From contig CAVUTF010000005.1 in the NCBI GenBank assembly GCA_963744305.1, positions 135,474-199,473 on the forward strand: a DNA stretch of 64,000 nt, in the 5' to 3' direction. How positions within the stretch are numbered: position 1 is the first letter of the stretch; each line of letters opens with the position of its first letter. The stretch comes from FEN-1219 sp963744305 (lineage in GTDB: Bacteria; Pseudomonadota; Gammaproteobacteria; Steroidobacterales; Rariloculaceae). The translations under genes and the position numbers were made by a program. Shown one piece after another: positions 10,450-19,864 of the stretch. The notes under the pieces were generated by a model that made no database searches, had not been told where the DNA came from, and saw nothing but the letters and a program-made list of their open reading frames with translations.

Positions 10450-11488
10450 GTGGATTCATTATCGATGGCGTCGGCGCCGCTGACGCGGGGAGCGCTTGGC
10501 TCGATTGCTCCCGAGACGCGGCTCAAGCTCTACCGCTCGATGCTCGAGTGCCGTTACCTCGAGAAGCGCGCGTACGACTTGTTCATGCAGAACCTCATCA
10601 AGGGCACGAGCCATCTCGCGCTCGGCCAGGAAGCCATCGCGGCCGGCGTTCGGACTCGCGATGCGGCCGGACGATTACACGTTCTGCACCTACCGCGGCC
10701 ACAACCACACGCTCGTCCGCGGCGTCGTCGATGACGGAGATCTTGGGCGAGCTCATGGGCAACTCGTCCGGGCTCATGCGCGGCAAGGGCGGCTCGATGC
10801 ACTTGACGAGCGTCAAGCACGGCGTGCATGGGCTCGTACGCGATCGTCGGCGCGCATCTCACGATCGCGAACGGCGCGGCGTGGTCCGCGCAGTATCGCG
10901 GCACCGAGCAGGTTGCCGTGTGCTTCTTCGGCGACGGCACCACGAACATCGGCGCGTTCCACGAGGCCCTGAACTTCGCCGTGATCTGGAAGCTGCCGGT
11001 CGTGTTCGTCTGCGAGAACAACCTCTACATGGAGTACACGTCGATCCACGACGTGACGGCCGTCGAGCATCCTGCCGCGGATCGCGCGAGCGCCTACGGG
11101 CTCGAGCCCGTGCTCATCGACGGCAACGACGTCGACGTCGTGTACCGCACGGCCGCAGCGCGCGCTCGACCTCGCGCGCAACGGCGGCGGCCCGAGCCTG
11201 ATCGAAGCCGAGACGTATCGGCACGGCGGCCACTCGCGCGCCGACCCGGGCAAGTACCGGCCCGACGACGAGGTCAAAGCCTGGCTCGCGAAGGATCCGC
11301 TGCCGCGCTATCGCGGGCGCCTGCTGCGAGCTCGGCATCAGCGAGGGCGAGATCGAGAAGATCGAGACCGAGACGCAACGCCGCGATCGATCGAGGCGAC
11401 GGAGGTCGCGCGCAACGCGCCGCCGCCGCCGCTCGAGCTCGCGATAAGCGACGTCTGGGCTGATGGAGGCTCGGCATGGCGCAACTAA
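10450..11488 (+). CDS. 2-oxoacid dehydrogenase E1 component, alpha subunit (frameshifted)
   Basis: This is the thiamine-diphosphate-dependent decarboxylating subunit of a pyruvate/acetoin/branched-chain type dehydrogenase complex. Landmarks are LIKGTSHLALGQEAIAAGV, YTFCTYRGHNHTLVRGV, MGSYAIVGAHLTIANGAAW, the ThDP motif FFGDGTTNIGAFHEALNFA and the C-terminal YRHGGHSRADPGKYRPDDE. Breaks lie near 10655, 10730, 10830, 11160 and 11325. A GTG start at 10450 or ATG at 10465 are both possible. The stop overlaps the E1beta start by 13 nt, indicating translational coupling. The substrate (pyruvate, acetoin or a branched 2-oxoacid) cannot be fixed from sequence alone. Confidence 0.85.
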
Positions 11489-12461
11489 CTTATCGCGACG
11501 CGGTCGCCGCCGGCATCGCGCAGGAAATGCGCCGCGACCCGAACGTCGTGCTGCTCGGCGAGGACGTCGCCGCGGCCGGCGGCGTGTTCAAGGCCACGGT
11601 CGGGCTGCTCGACGAGTTCGGCGCGAAGCGCGTCAAGCGACACGCCGATCTCGGAGCAAGCGATCGTCGGCGCCGCGATGGGCGCCGCGATGACGGGGCT
11701 GACGCCCGATCGTCGGACATGATGTTCTCCGACTTCTTCGCCGTCATGCTGGGACATCGTCGCGAATCAGATCGCGAAGACCGCTACATGACGGACGGCC
11801 AGATCAGCTGCCGCTCGTGATCCGCTCGGCGAACGGCGGCGGGCTCGCGCTTCGGCGCGCAGCACTCTCAAAGCGTCGAGAACTGGGCGATGATGATTCC
11901 GGGCCTGAAGATCGTCGCGCCGGCGTTCCCCGGCGACGTGAAGGGGATGCTCGCCGCGGCCATCCGCAGCGACGATCCCGTGCTGTTCTTCGAGCAGAAG
12001 TCGCTGTACGCCACGAAGGGTGAAGTGCCCGACGGCGAGCACGTCATCGCGCTCGGCAAGGCGAACGTGCTTGCGCGACGGCAAGGACGTCACGATCGTC
12101 GCGCTCGCAGCTCATGGTGCCGCGCGCGCTGAAGGCCGCGGAGATGCTGCAAGGAGCAGCACGGTATCGAGGCGACGGTCATCGACCTGCGCTCGCTCGT
12201 GCCGCTCGACACGCAGACGATCCTGCGCGAAGTCGGCAAAGACCGGCCGGCTCGTGACCGTCGAGGAGAATCCGCGGCTCTGCGGCTGGGGCGCAGAGAT
12301 CGCCTCGATCGTCGCCGAGGAGCTGTTCTGGGATCTCGACGGCCCGATCGTGCGCATCACGACGCCGCACATTCCGCTCGCGGCCGCGAATAACCTCGAG
12401 GACGCGCAGCTGCCGACGCCCGAGCGATCGTCGCCGAGCGATTCGCCAGCTCGTCGACTAA
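11476..12461 (+). CDS. 2-oxoacid dehydrogenase E1 component, beta subunit (frameshifted)
   Basis: This is the partner of the preceding alpha subunit. It starts MAQLTYRDAVAAGIAQEM, then VVLLGEDVAAAGGVFKAT, and in shifted frames continues with ISEQAIVGAAMGAAMTGL, MMFSDFFAVM, FGAQHSQSVENW, IPGLKIVAPAFPGDVKGML, VTVEENPRLCGWGAEIASI and a typical end before TAA at 12459-12461. Breaks cluster near 11640, 11705, 11715, 11750, 11790, 11815, 11855 and 12070-12250, one of the densest runs in the window. The corrected length is about 328 residues. The E2 gene follows after 19 nt, so this is one operon. Confidence 0.85.
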
Positions 12462-12480
12462 GCGAACGTGAGAGGGAGCG

Positions 12481-13971
12481 ATGAACGTATTGATGCCGCA
12501 GCTCGGCGAAACCGTCGCCGAGGGCACTGTCGCCAATTGGCACAAGAAGGTCGGCGACAAGGTAGCCGCCGATGAGATCGTCCTCGACATCGAGACCGAC
12601 AAAGTCTCGATGGAGATGCCGGCGCCAACGGCCGGTGTCATCACGCAGATCCTCGTGCCGGAAGGCACACGGTCGCCGTCGGCACGGTGCTCGCCGTAAT
12701 CGAAACCGGCGACGGCGCGAAGGCGCACGGTCGCGACCGCCAGGGGTCAGGCTCCGATTTCCGGCTCAGCCGACCAGCCGTCGCCGACCTCGAGGAAATC
12801 GGTGCCTGACCCCGATGTTTCCTCGGCGCCGGAGGCGGCGCCGCCGTCGTGGTATGCCGCGATGCCGCCTGCGATCTTGGGCGAGGAAGCCCCGCAGCCT
12901 GCCTCCGCCGAGAAACCGGTCGCGCGCCTTGCCTCGACGAACGGCAGCAGCGAATCCGCCGAACGCCGCGGAGCGCAAAGATCATCAACGTTTGTCGCCC
13001 GCCGTGCGCCGGCTCGCGGCCGAGTACCGGCTCGATCTCGCAACGCCGTCGCGGCTCCGGCCGCAACGGCCGCATCACGCGGCGCAACGTCTCGATTTCA
13101 TCGCCGTGCGCGAATCGCAGCCGCAGCTGCGGCGCCGGCGCCGAGCGCACCGGCGCCAGAGCCCGTGCCGGCAGCCGGTGCCGGAGCCCGTGCCGGCGTC
13201 CGCAGCGGCACCGGCACCGCGTCCCCGAGCAACCCGCGGCCGCGCCGCCGGCCGGCGCCAAGACGCTGCCGTTCACGCGCATTCGCAAGCTCACGGCCGA
13301 GCACATGGTTCGCTCGAAGGCCACGAGCCCGCACGTGCTGCAAGCCGTCGAGGTCGACTTCCACCGCGTCGATCAGCGTGCGCAAGTCCGTGCGCGAAGC
13401 GTGGAAGGCGAAGCACGGCTTCTCGCTGACGTATTTGCCGTTCATCGCGCAACGCGGTTTGCCGCGCGCTCGAGGAATTCCCGAACTCGAACGCGAGCGT
13501 GCAAGGCGACGGCCTCGTGCTGCACCGAGGAAGTGAATCTCGGCATCGCGGTCGATCTCGGCGCCGAAGGCCTCGTCGCCCCGGTCATCAAATGCGCGCA
13601 GACCAGCATGAGTCGTCGCGCAGCTCGCCGATCGCGATCGCCGAGATCGCGCAACGCGCGCGCGCGGACAAGCTCAAGCCCGACGACTTCGCGGGCGGCA
13701 CGTACACGCTGTCGAATCCGGCACGTTCGGCACGCTGATCACGGCGCCGATCATCAATCAGCCGCAGGTCGCGATCCTCTCGACCGACGGCGTGCGCAAG
13801 AAGCCGGTCGTCATCGAGACGTCCGGAAGGCGACTTCGATCGCGATTCGGCCCGTCGGCGTTCTCGCGCAGTCGTTCGACCACCGTGCCGTCGACGGCGC
13901 GTACTCCGCCGCGTTCCTCGACCGCGTGCGCAAGCTCCTCGAGAACGAGCGACTGGGCAGTCGAGGTCTGA
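12481..13971 (+). CDS. 2-oxoacid dehydrogenase E2, dihydrolipoamide acyltransferase (frameshifted, repeat in linker)
   Basis: This is the acyltransferase core of the complex. An N-terminal lipoyl domain (residues 1-75) has the lipoylated lysine K41 in IETDKVSMEMPA. A Pro/Ala-rich linker leads to an E3-binding domain (RLSPAVRRLAAEYRLDL, then NGRITRRNV) and a catalytic domain with NLGIAVDLGAEGLVAPVIK and the active-site FDHRAVDGAYSAAF. A palindromic repeat (12743-12813) lies in the first linker and puts a TGA (12807-12809) in the lipoyl frame. Other breaks lie near 12668, 12970, 13390, 13480, 13615, 13725 and 13830. No E3 gene is nearby. Confidence 0.85.
12743..12813. repeat. Palindromic repeat, copy 2, inside the E2 gene
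   Basis: Twenty-base arms at 12743-12762 and 12794-12813 are reverse complements at 19 of 20 positions (GGGGTCAGGCACCGATTTCC with one change). The core matches the repeats at 5754 and 37436. It lies between the lipoyl domain and the E3-binding domain of the acyltransferase, a flexible linker. At 71 bp it is not a multiple of three. Confidence 0.85.
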
Positions 13972-13973
13972 GC

Positions 13974-14922
13974 ATGACCTGGCAAGAAACACACGCTCGG
14001 GTGGGTCGGCGCCGGCGGACGCATGGGCTTCGCGATGGCGAAACGGCTGCTCGCGGCGGGCCACGAGGTTAGCGTTTACAACCGCACGCGCAGCAAGGTC
14101 GAGCCGCTAGCCGAGCTCGGCGCGAAGATCGTCGACTCGCCGCGCGAGCTGCGCGGCCACGACATCGTGTTCACGACGGTGTCCGCCTCGGACGACTTGG
14201 TCGCCGTGTGCACGGGCGCCGACGGCGTGCTCGGCAAGGACAAGAGCTCCCGAAGCTCATCATCGACTGCTCGAGCGTCTCCGAAGAGGCGTCTGCGCAG
14301 AGTCGCGCCGCGGCCGCGAGAAGCTCGGCACCGACGATGCTCGCGGCGCCCGTCAGCGGCAACGCGAAAGTCGTCGCGGCGGGCAAGCTCACGATCGTCG
14401 CGTCCGGCCCCGCGCAAGTCGTTCGACATGGCGGAGCCGTACCTGCAAGCGCTCGGCGTCGGCGTCACGTACGTCGGCGAAGGCGAGCTCGCGCGCATGG
14501 TCAAGATCTGCCACAACCTGCTGCTCGGCGTCGATCGCGCAATCGCTGGCGGAGATCACCGTGCTCGCCGAGAAAGGCGGCGTCAAGCGCAGCGCGTTTC
14601 TCGAGTTCATCAACAACAGCGTCATGGGCTCGCAGTTCTCGCGCTACAAGACGCCGGCGTTCGTGAATCTCGACTGGACGCCGACGTTCACGCCCGTGCT
14701 GCTGCGCAAGGATCTCGATCTCGGGCTCAAAGCGGCCAAAGAGCTCGGCGTCTCGCTGCCGCTCACGAAGGTCACGCGCGAGCTCGTGAACCGCGCGTCG
14801 AAGCCGGCCACACGGACTGCGATTTCGCGGTCCTGCTAGAGCTCCAGGCCAAGGCGTCGGGCCTTAAGCTGAAGCCCGAGAACGTCGCCATCGACGACGG
14901 CTTGAAGAAGCGCAGCGCCTAG
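13974..14922 (+). CDS. NAD(P)-dependent 3-hydroxyisobutyrate dehydrogenase-like oxidoreductase (frameshifted)
   Basis: This beta-hydroxyacid dehydrogenase starts 2 nt after the E2 stop. The Rossmann motif is LGWVGAGGRMGFAMAKRL, the substrate-binding serine/glycine loop resembles AAPVSGNAKVVAAGKLTIV, and the catalytic lysine region is ARMVKICHNLLLGV. The C-terminal helical domain includes FLEFINNSVMGSQFSRYKTP and LRKDLDLGLKAAKELGVSLP. Breaks lie near 14000, 14250, 14320, 14415, 14545 and 14800. The corrected length is about 310 residues. Position at the end of the dehydrogenase operon suggests it feeds a hydroxyacid into, or drains one from, the same pathway; the exact substrate is not visible. 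Confidence 0.8.
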
Positions 14923-15025
14923 TCCTACTGCGTCCGCCGCTTTTTACCCCGGTCGATTCCGCTTGTGTAACCTCATGCGGGTTCGTACGTCTACGTGGGA
15001 ATATAAGAACGCGGAGTCGCGGCAA

Positions 15026-15592
15026 ATGGTTCGACCCATGCGCTCGATCGCCCTCGTCCCGGTGTTTCTCTTACTTTCGGCTTGCGGCCTAACCGGCAAC
15101 TTGCGCGGCGATTTGGGGTATGCCGACTTCGGCTCGCTCGGCCGGCGAGACGCGGATCGCACCTTCGCGCTCTCGCTGGGTCCGATACCGCTGCGGCTCG
15201 CGGCGCGTTTTGCCCTCGACGATCCCGAGGAGAAAGCGATTCTCGAGGGCCTCGACGCCGTTCGCGTGTATCTGTACGAGATCGACGGCAGCACGGAGCA
15301 GGTGGTGCGCCGCATGGATTCGGTGGTCAACGCGCTCGCGCGCGACGGTTGGTTCCCGCTCGTTACGGTGGCAGACGACGGCGAATACGTGTCGTTGTCC
15401 ACGCGGCGCGACAGCGCTCAGAAGCTCTGCGGGCTCGTCGTGATGGTGCAAGACGGCACCGAGCTCACGCTCGTCAACCTGATCGGCGATGAGATCCGGC
15501 TCGAGATGGCCGGGGTCTACTTCGCAGGCCTCGACATCGACGTGCCCGCCGCCGCGGTCGCAGAGCTGTCGGCCCGCGCGGCCGCAGACTGA
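15026..15592 (+). CDS. DUF4252 family lipoprotein
   Basis: An intact gene encodes a lipoprotein with a type II signal peptide; the lipobox is LLSACG, so the mature protein would begin at that cysteine. The start at 15026 has GGAG about 8 nt upstream; ATG 15038 is an alternative. The mature part has the DUF4252 character: AVRVYLYEIDGSTEQVVRRM, then DGWFPLVTVADDGEYVSLST and LCGLVVMVQDGTELTLVNLI, a small alpha/beta domain. DUF4252 proteins are often found with ECF sigma genes, but none is adjacent here. Function is unknown. The C-terminal 76 nt overlap the convergent amidotransferase gene. Confidence 0.75.
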   Translation: MVRPMRSIALVPVFLLLSACGLTGNLRGDLGYADFGSLGRRDADRTFALSLGPIPLRLAARFALDDPEEKAILEGLDAVRVYLYEIDGSTEQVVRRMDSVVNALARDGWFPLVTVADDGEYVSLSTRRDSAQKLCGLVVMVQDGTELTLVNLIGDEIRLEMAGVYFAGLDIDVPAAAVAELSARAAAD

Positions 15593-16299
15593 CGGACAGC
15601 GGCACGCGCCGCGACGCTCGCGATGAACGCCGTGACGAGCGGATGGGGCCGATCGGCCCGTGAGCGCACCTGGGGCACGAACAGCGTGCCGATGAAGAAC
15701 GGATGATCCGGCAGCTCGATCACGCGCACCTCGCCTTCCTGATCGGAGCCCGAAACCCTCAACGCGCCGCTCTTGAGCAGTCCCACCTTCTGCGGATTCA
15801 CGCCGAAGTTGCAATAGTAAGGCTCGGTCGCGGTTTGCGCGCGATAGCATTCGGCAACCCGAGAGTCGGGAACGAAGGTCAGCGTCATCTCGCGACCGAC
15901 GAGCGAGCACGTCAACGCCGAGATGAACAGGTCGGACGCGTACGGGTCGTACTCCGCGTGTTGCGCGTCGGCGAAGCCGAGCGCGTTGCGTGCGTATTCG
16001 ATAATCATGTGCTGGAATCCGCCGCATGTTCCGAAAGTGGGCACGGAATGCTCGCGCGCATGGCGGATTGCGTCCAGCGTTCTGCTCATGTCCTCGTACG
16101 GACTCCCAGGCGCGACCCAGATCGCGTCGTAACGCGCGAACAAAGTGTCGTCGATGAGTGACGTCGGCACCCACTGTGCTTCGGTGCTCACCCCGAGCGC
16201 GTCGCTGGAATGGCGAATGGCGGCATCGGTTGCGGCATGCGTCTCGTTCGTCGCAACGCGCTCTCCGAGCACAGCAATCCTGTTCAAAGCGCTTCGCAT
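15517..16299 (-). CDS. CTP synthase C-terminal region-related amidotransferase-like protein
   Basis: This is a stand-alone class I glutamine-amidotransferase fold of about 260 residues, like the glutaminase half of CTP synthase but with no synthetase domain. The nucleophile region is PTFGTCGGFQHMIIEY with Cys92. Near the C-terminus CTP synthase has a catalytic His and Glu (FHPE), whereas this protein reads TLFVPQ, so both are replaced. ATG 16299 is favoured because GAGG lies about 5 nt upstream; ATG 16338 lacks a good site. Relatives in which this Cys is selenocysteine are known in this family. Function is unknown and glutaminase activity is doubtful. Confidence 0.75.
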   Translation of the reverse strand: MRSALNRIAVLGERVATNETHAATDAAIRHSSDALGVSTEAQWVPTSLIDDTLFARYDAIWVAPGSPYEDMSRTLDAIRHAREHSVPTFGTCGGFQHMIIEYARNALGFADAQHAEYDPYASDLFISALTCSLVGREMTLTFVPDSRVAECYRAQTATEPYYCNFGVNPQKVGLLKSGALRVSGSDQEGEVRVIELPDHPFFIGTLFVPQVRSRADRPHPLVTAFIASVAARAAVRQSAAARADSSATAAAGTSMSRPAK

Positions 16300-16461
16300 C
16301 TCGACCTCGCGGCCCGTGAAACGCCGTCGGCGTCCCATCGGGAACAGCCACCGGCTCGGGATACTAGCAAAAGCGCTCGCCGAGTTTGGAATCGGCCTTT
16401 TGCGAAAACGCTGGAACGGAAGTTGCAGCCATACGTGACGACTGACCGCCGACGAATAGCA

Positions 16462-18883
16462 ATGAAGAAAGCAGCCCGCCAAAAACGGTCCCGCAAGCTC
16501 GCGACTTACCGCCGCAAGCGAGACTTCGCGCGGACTCCGGAGCCGCGCGGCTCGCGGCCGAAGGCGCGCGAACGCCTGCAATACGTCGTGCAAAAGCACG
16601 ACGCGAGGCGCTTGCACTACGACTTTCGGCTCGAGCACCGCGGCGTTCTCAAGAGCTGGGCCGTGCCGAAGGAGCCGAGCGTGAATCCCAAGGATCGCCG
16701 GCTCGCGGTTCAGACCGAGGACCATCCGCTCGAGTACGGCGGCTTCGAGGGCGAGATCCCGAAAGGCGAATACGGCGCGGGTAGCGTGCTGATCTGGGAC
16801 CAAGGCTACTGGACTCCGCTCGGCGACGCGGAACAGGGACTCAAGGACGGCAAGCTCGACTTCGAGCTCCACGGCCGTAGGCTCAAGGGGCGCTGGACGC
16901 TCGTGCGCATGGCGGAGCGCAACAAGCGCAAGCGCGCGGAGAATTGGCTGCTGATGAAGCGCAGCGATCGCAGCACGAAGACGGCCGCGCCGACGCACGA
17001 CTCCCGCCAAGCGCAAACGCCGCGCACCGCTGGACCTCAGTCAGATCCCGGGTGCTCGCCGCGGCGCGCTGCCGAAGTCGCCGTCGCCGCAGCTCGCAAC
17101 GCCGGTCACGCAGCCGCCCGAAGGCGCGGGTTGGCTCTACGAGCCGAAGCTCGACGGCTATCGCGTCCTCTGCCGAATCGAGAACGGCAGCGCGAAGCTG
17201 CTTACGCGCCGCGGCAACGACTGGACCGATCGCTTCGGCGCGATCGCGCAGGCCGCACAAGCCTTGCCTTGTCAGACGGCAATACTCGACGGCGAAGCCG
17301 TCGTGTTCGACGCGCGCGGGCTCACGAGCTTTCAGCGTTTGCAGAATGCGCTCGCGGACAGCGGCGCGCCGATCGTGCTCGTCGCGTTCGATATGCTGTA
17401 TCTCGACGGGTGGGACTTGCACGGCGTCGCGTTGCGCGAGCGTAAGGAATTGCTGCGCGACTTGCTCGACGCGGCCCCAGAAGCGATTCGCTATGGCGAG
17501 CACGTCGAAGAAGGTGGAGTCGCGTTTTTCCAAGAGGCGTGCCGCCTCGGGCTCGAGGGCATCGTCGCGAAGCGCGCTTCAGATCCGTATCGCGAGGAGC
17601 GCACGAAGAGCTGGCTCAAGGTGAAATGTCTGCAGCGTCAGGAGTTCGTCATCGTCGGTTTTACCGATCCGAGCGGCTCGCGGACGGGCTTGGGCGCGCT
17701 GTTGCTCGGCATGCGCAAGAGCCCGGACGAGCCGTTGCGCTATGCCGGCAAGGTCGGAACGGGCTTCGACGAGCGCTCGCTCAAGATGCTGCGGACACGA
17801 CTCGAGCCGCTGCAACGGTCCACGCCGCCGGTCGAGCCGCCGTCCGCACGCGGCGTAGCGCGCGGCGTGCACTGGGTCGAGCCCAAGCTCGTGGCGGAAA
17901 TCGCCTACACCGAATGGACCTCGGACGGCCGCCTGAGGCATCCGGTCTTTCGCGGGTTGCGCGAGGACAAGCCGGCCGCCGAGATCGTCGAGGAGCGGCC
18001 GCTGCCGGCGCCGACGCAGCGTCCCGCAAAAAACCGCGTGAAGCTCTCGAATCCCGACAAGGTGCTGTTTCCCGATCCCGGCATCACGAAGCGGCAGCTC
18101 GCGGATTACTGGGAGGCAGTCGCCGACGTCGCGCTGCCGCTGCTCGCGCATCGCCCGCTCACGCTGTACCGCTGCCCCGAGGGCTACGCACAGCACTGCT
18201 TCTATCAGAAACATATCGGCGTGGGCGTCCCGGAGGCGGTGCCCCGCGTCGTGATTCAGCAAGGCGAGGATCCGTACGCGATGCTCGACGACCTCGCTTC
18301 CCTGCAAGCGCTCGCACAGATAGGCGTGCTCGAGCTGCACGTCTGGGGCTCGCGGGCGGAGCATCTCGATCAGCCCGACATTGTCGTCTTCGATTTGGAT
18401 CCGGCCGAAGACGTGCCATGGAGCGAGGTCGTAAGCGCGGGCGTATCCGTCAAGGAACGACTCGAGGCGCTCGGGTTGAACGCGTTCGCGCGGCTCACGG
18501 GCGGCAAGGGCCTGCACGTCGTCGTCCCGGTGAATCCGGGGCCCGCCTGGCCCGCGGTCAAGCGCTTCGCGCGCGCGGTCGTGAACGAGATGGTGCGCGA
18601 GGAGCCGCGCCGATTCATTGCGTCGATGTCCAAGGCAAAGCGCGTGGGCAAGATCTTCATCGACTATTTGCGCAACGACCGCGAAGCGACCGCGATCGGC
18701 TCGTACTCGCCGCGCGCACGCGCCGGCGCGCCCGTCGCGTTGCCGATCGAGTGGGACGAGCTGCAACCGAAGGCGCGCACGGCGCCGCGCTTGGGAATGC
18801 TCGAGGTGCCGAAGCTGATACGCCGCCGCAAGCGCGATCCGTGGGAGTCGTTCGAATCGGCGCGCCGCTCGCTCGTCGACTGA
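16462..18883 (+). CDS. ligD: Multifunctional DNA ligase D (LigD), PE-LIG-POL (one frameshift)
   Basis: This enzyme of bacterial non-homologous end joining processes and seals double-strand breaks. Domain order is as in Pseudomonas LigD: an N-terminal 3'-phosphoesterase domain (QKHDARRLHYDFRLEHRG), a central ATP-dependent ligase with the adenylated lysine in YEPKLDGYRVL, and a C-terminal primase-polymerase (LSNPDKVLFPDPGITKRQL, VFDLDPAEDVPW, RLTGGKGLHVVVPV). The corrected length is about 807 residues. A single break lies in the PE-LIG linker, near 16985-17015. Its TGA (18881-18883) directly abuts the stop of the convergent Ku gene in the palindrome TGATCA. Confidence 0.93.
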
Positions 18884-19864
18884 TCAGCCTGCCGCGCGTA
18901 TCGCCTCGATGAGCTCCTCGCGGGACATCGCGCTTCGTCCGGGAAGGTCGAGCTGCTTCGCCCGCTCGTAGAGCTCCTTCTTGCTCTTGTCGCCGAGCGC
19001 CTCTTTCGCCGGGCTCGCCCGCGCGCTTCCGGGAGCGCGTGCGGGTCCGCGCGCCGCGCCCATGCGCCGCTTGAGCACGCTCATGATGTCGATGACATCC
19101 GCCGTGTCTTCGTCGTCCTCGGGCGGCGGAGTTTCTTCGATCTCGACGACGTCGCGCGACGCCGCGCGTTTTTTCTCAGCGAGCTCGAGCAGCTTCATCG
19201 TGTACTCGTCGTGCAAGAGCTCGGGGTCGAGCTTCTCTTCATCGAGCTCGGCGACGGCACGCTCGATCTCGCGGCGCTGCGCATCCGAGGTCTTCGTAAC
19301 CGGCGGCAAACCGACGTCGCGCGGCGTGCGCAGCTCGTCGGCAAAACGCATCGTCACGGCGCGCAACGTGCCGGCCTCCGCGAAGATCGCCGCAAGGTAC
19401 TCCTTGCCGCGCATCACGAACGTTGCGATGCCGGCGCGGCCGGTGCGCTCCATCGTTTCCGCGAGCAGGTGATACGCCTTTGTCGACTCGCCGGCCGGCG
19501 CCAAGATGTACGGGCGCTCGAGAAGCTGGCGCGGGATCTCGCTGCGCTGCACGAAGCGCTTGAGATCGATGTCGCGCGACTTGCGCGGCGCGAGCGCCTC
19601 GAGCTCCTCGTCGGTAACGACGATGAACGCGCCGTCGTCGCGCTCATAGCCGCGCACGATGTCGTCGTTCGTGAGCACCTTCGCGTCCACCGGGCAATAG
19701 TACCGGCGCTGCAACGGCTGGCCGTCCGGTCCAAGCGTGCGCAGCGGCGCACGCCGCGAGCGCACGGCGGGAAAGAGATCGACTGGCACGCTGACGAGAC
19801 CGAACGTGATCGTGCCGCTCCAAAACGCGCGCGCGTCGGAGCCCTTGTCGAGCTCAGCGGCCAC
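18884..19864 (-). CDS. ku: Ku protein (NHEJ), with C-terminal extension
   Basis: This DNA-end-binding protein recruits LigD. The Ku core begins ARAFWSGTITFGLVSVPVDL and includes PYILAPAGESTKAYHLLAET. After about residue 230 an acidic linker (ETPPPEDDEDTADVIDIM) is followed by a basic region and a C-terminal SAP/Rho-N-like helix-extended-loop-helix (LYERAKQLDLPGRSAMSREE). Such tails in other bacterial Ku proteins bind DNA or LigD. It is intact at 326 residues and follows the other Ku gene with an 11-nt overlap, so the two are co-transcribed and probably made in similar amounts. Confidence 0.93.
   Translation of the reverse strand: MAAELDKGSDARAFWSGTITFGLVSVPVDLFPAVRSRRAPLRTLGPDGQPLQRRYYCPVDAKVLTNDDIVRGYERDDGAFIVVTDEELEALAPRKSRDIDLKRFVQRSEIPRQLLERPYILAPAGESTKAYHLLAETMERTGRAGIATFVMRGKEYLAAIFAEAGTLRAVTMRFADELRTPRDVGLPPVTKTSDAQRREIERAVAELDEEKLDPELLHDEYTMKLLELAEKKRAASRDVVEIEETPPPEDDEDTADVIDIMSVLKRRMGAARGPARAPGSARASPAKEALGDKSKKELYERAKQLDLPGRSAMSREELIEAIRAAG

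Noticed and set aside
11476..12461. Programmed ribosomal frameshifting in E1beta and other genes
   Set aside because: Breaks are too many, in both directions and without slippery heptamers at comparable positions; sequence error is simpler.
15517..17016. A single 499-codon minus-strand frame covering the amidotransferase and part of ligD
   Set aside because: The N-terminal half is antisense to the LigD phosphoesterase domain. The real protein starts at 16299 with a ribosome binding site.
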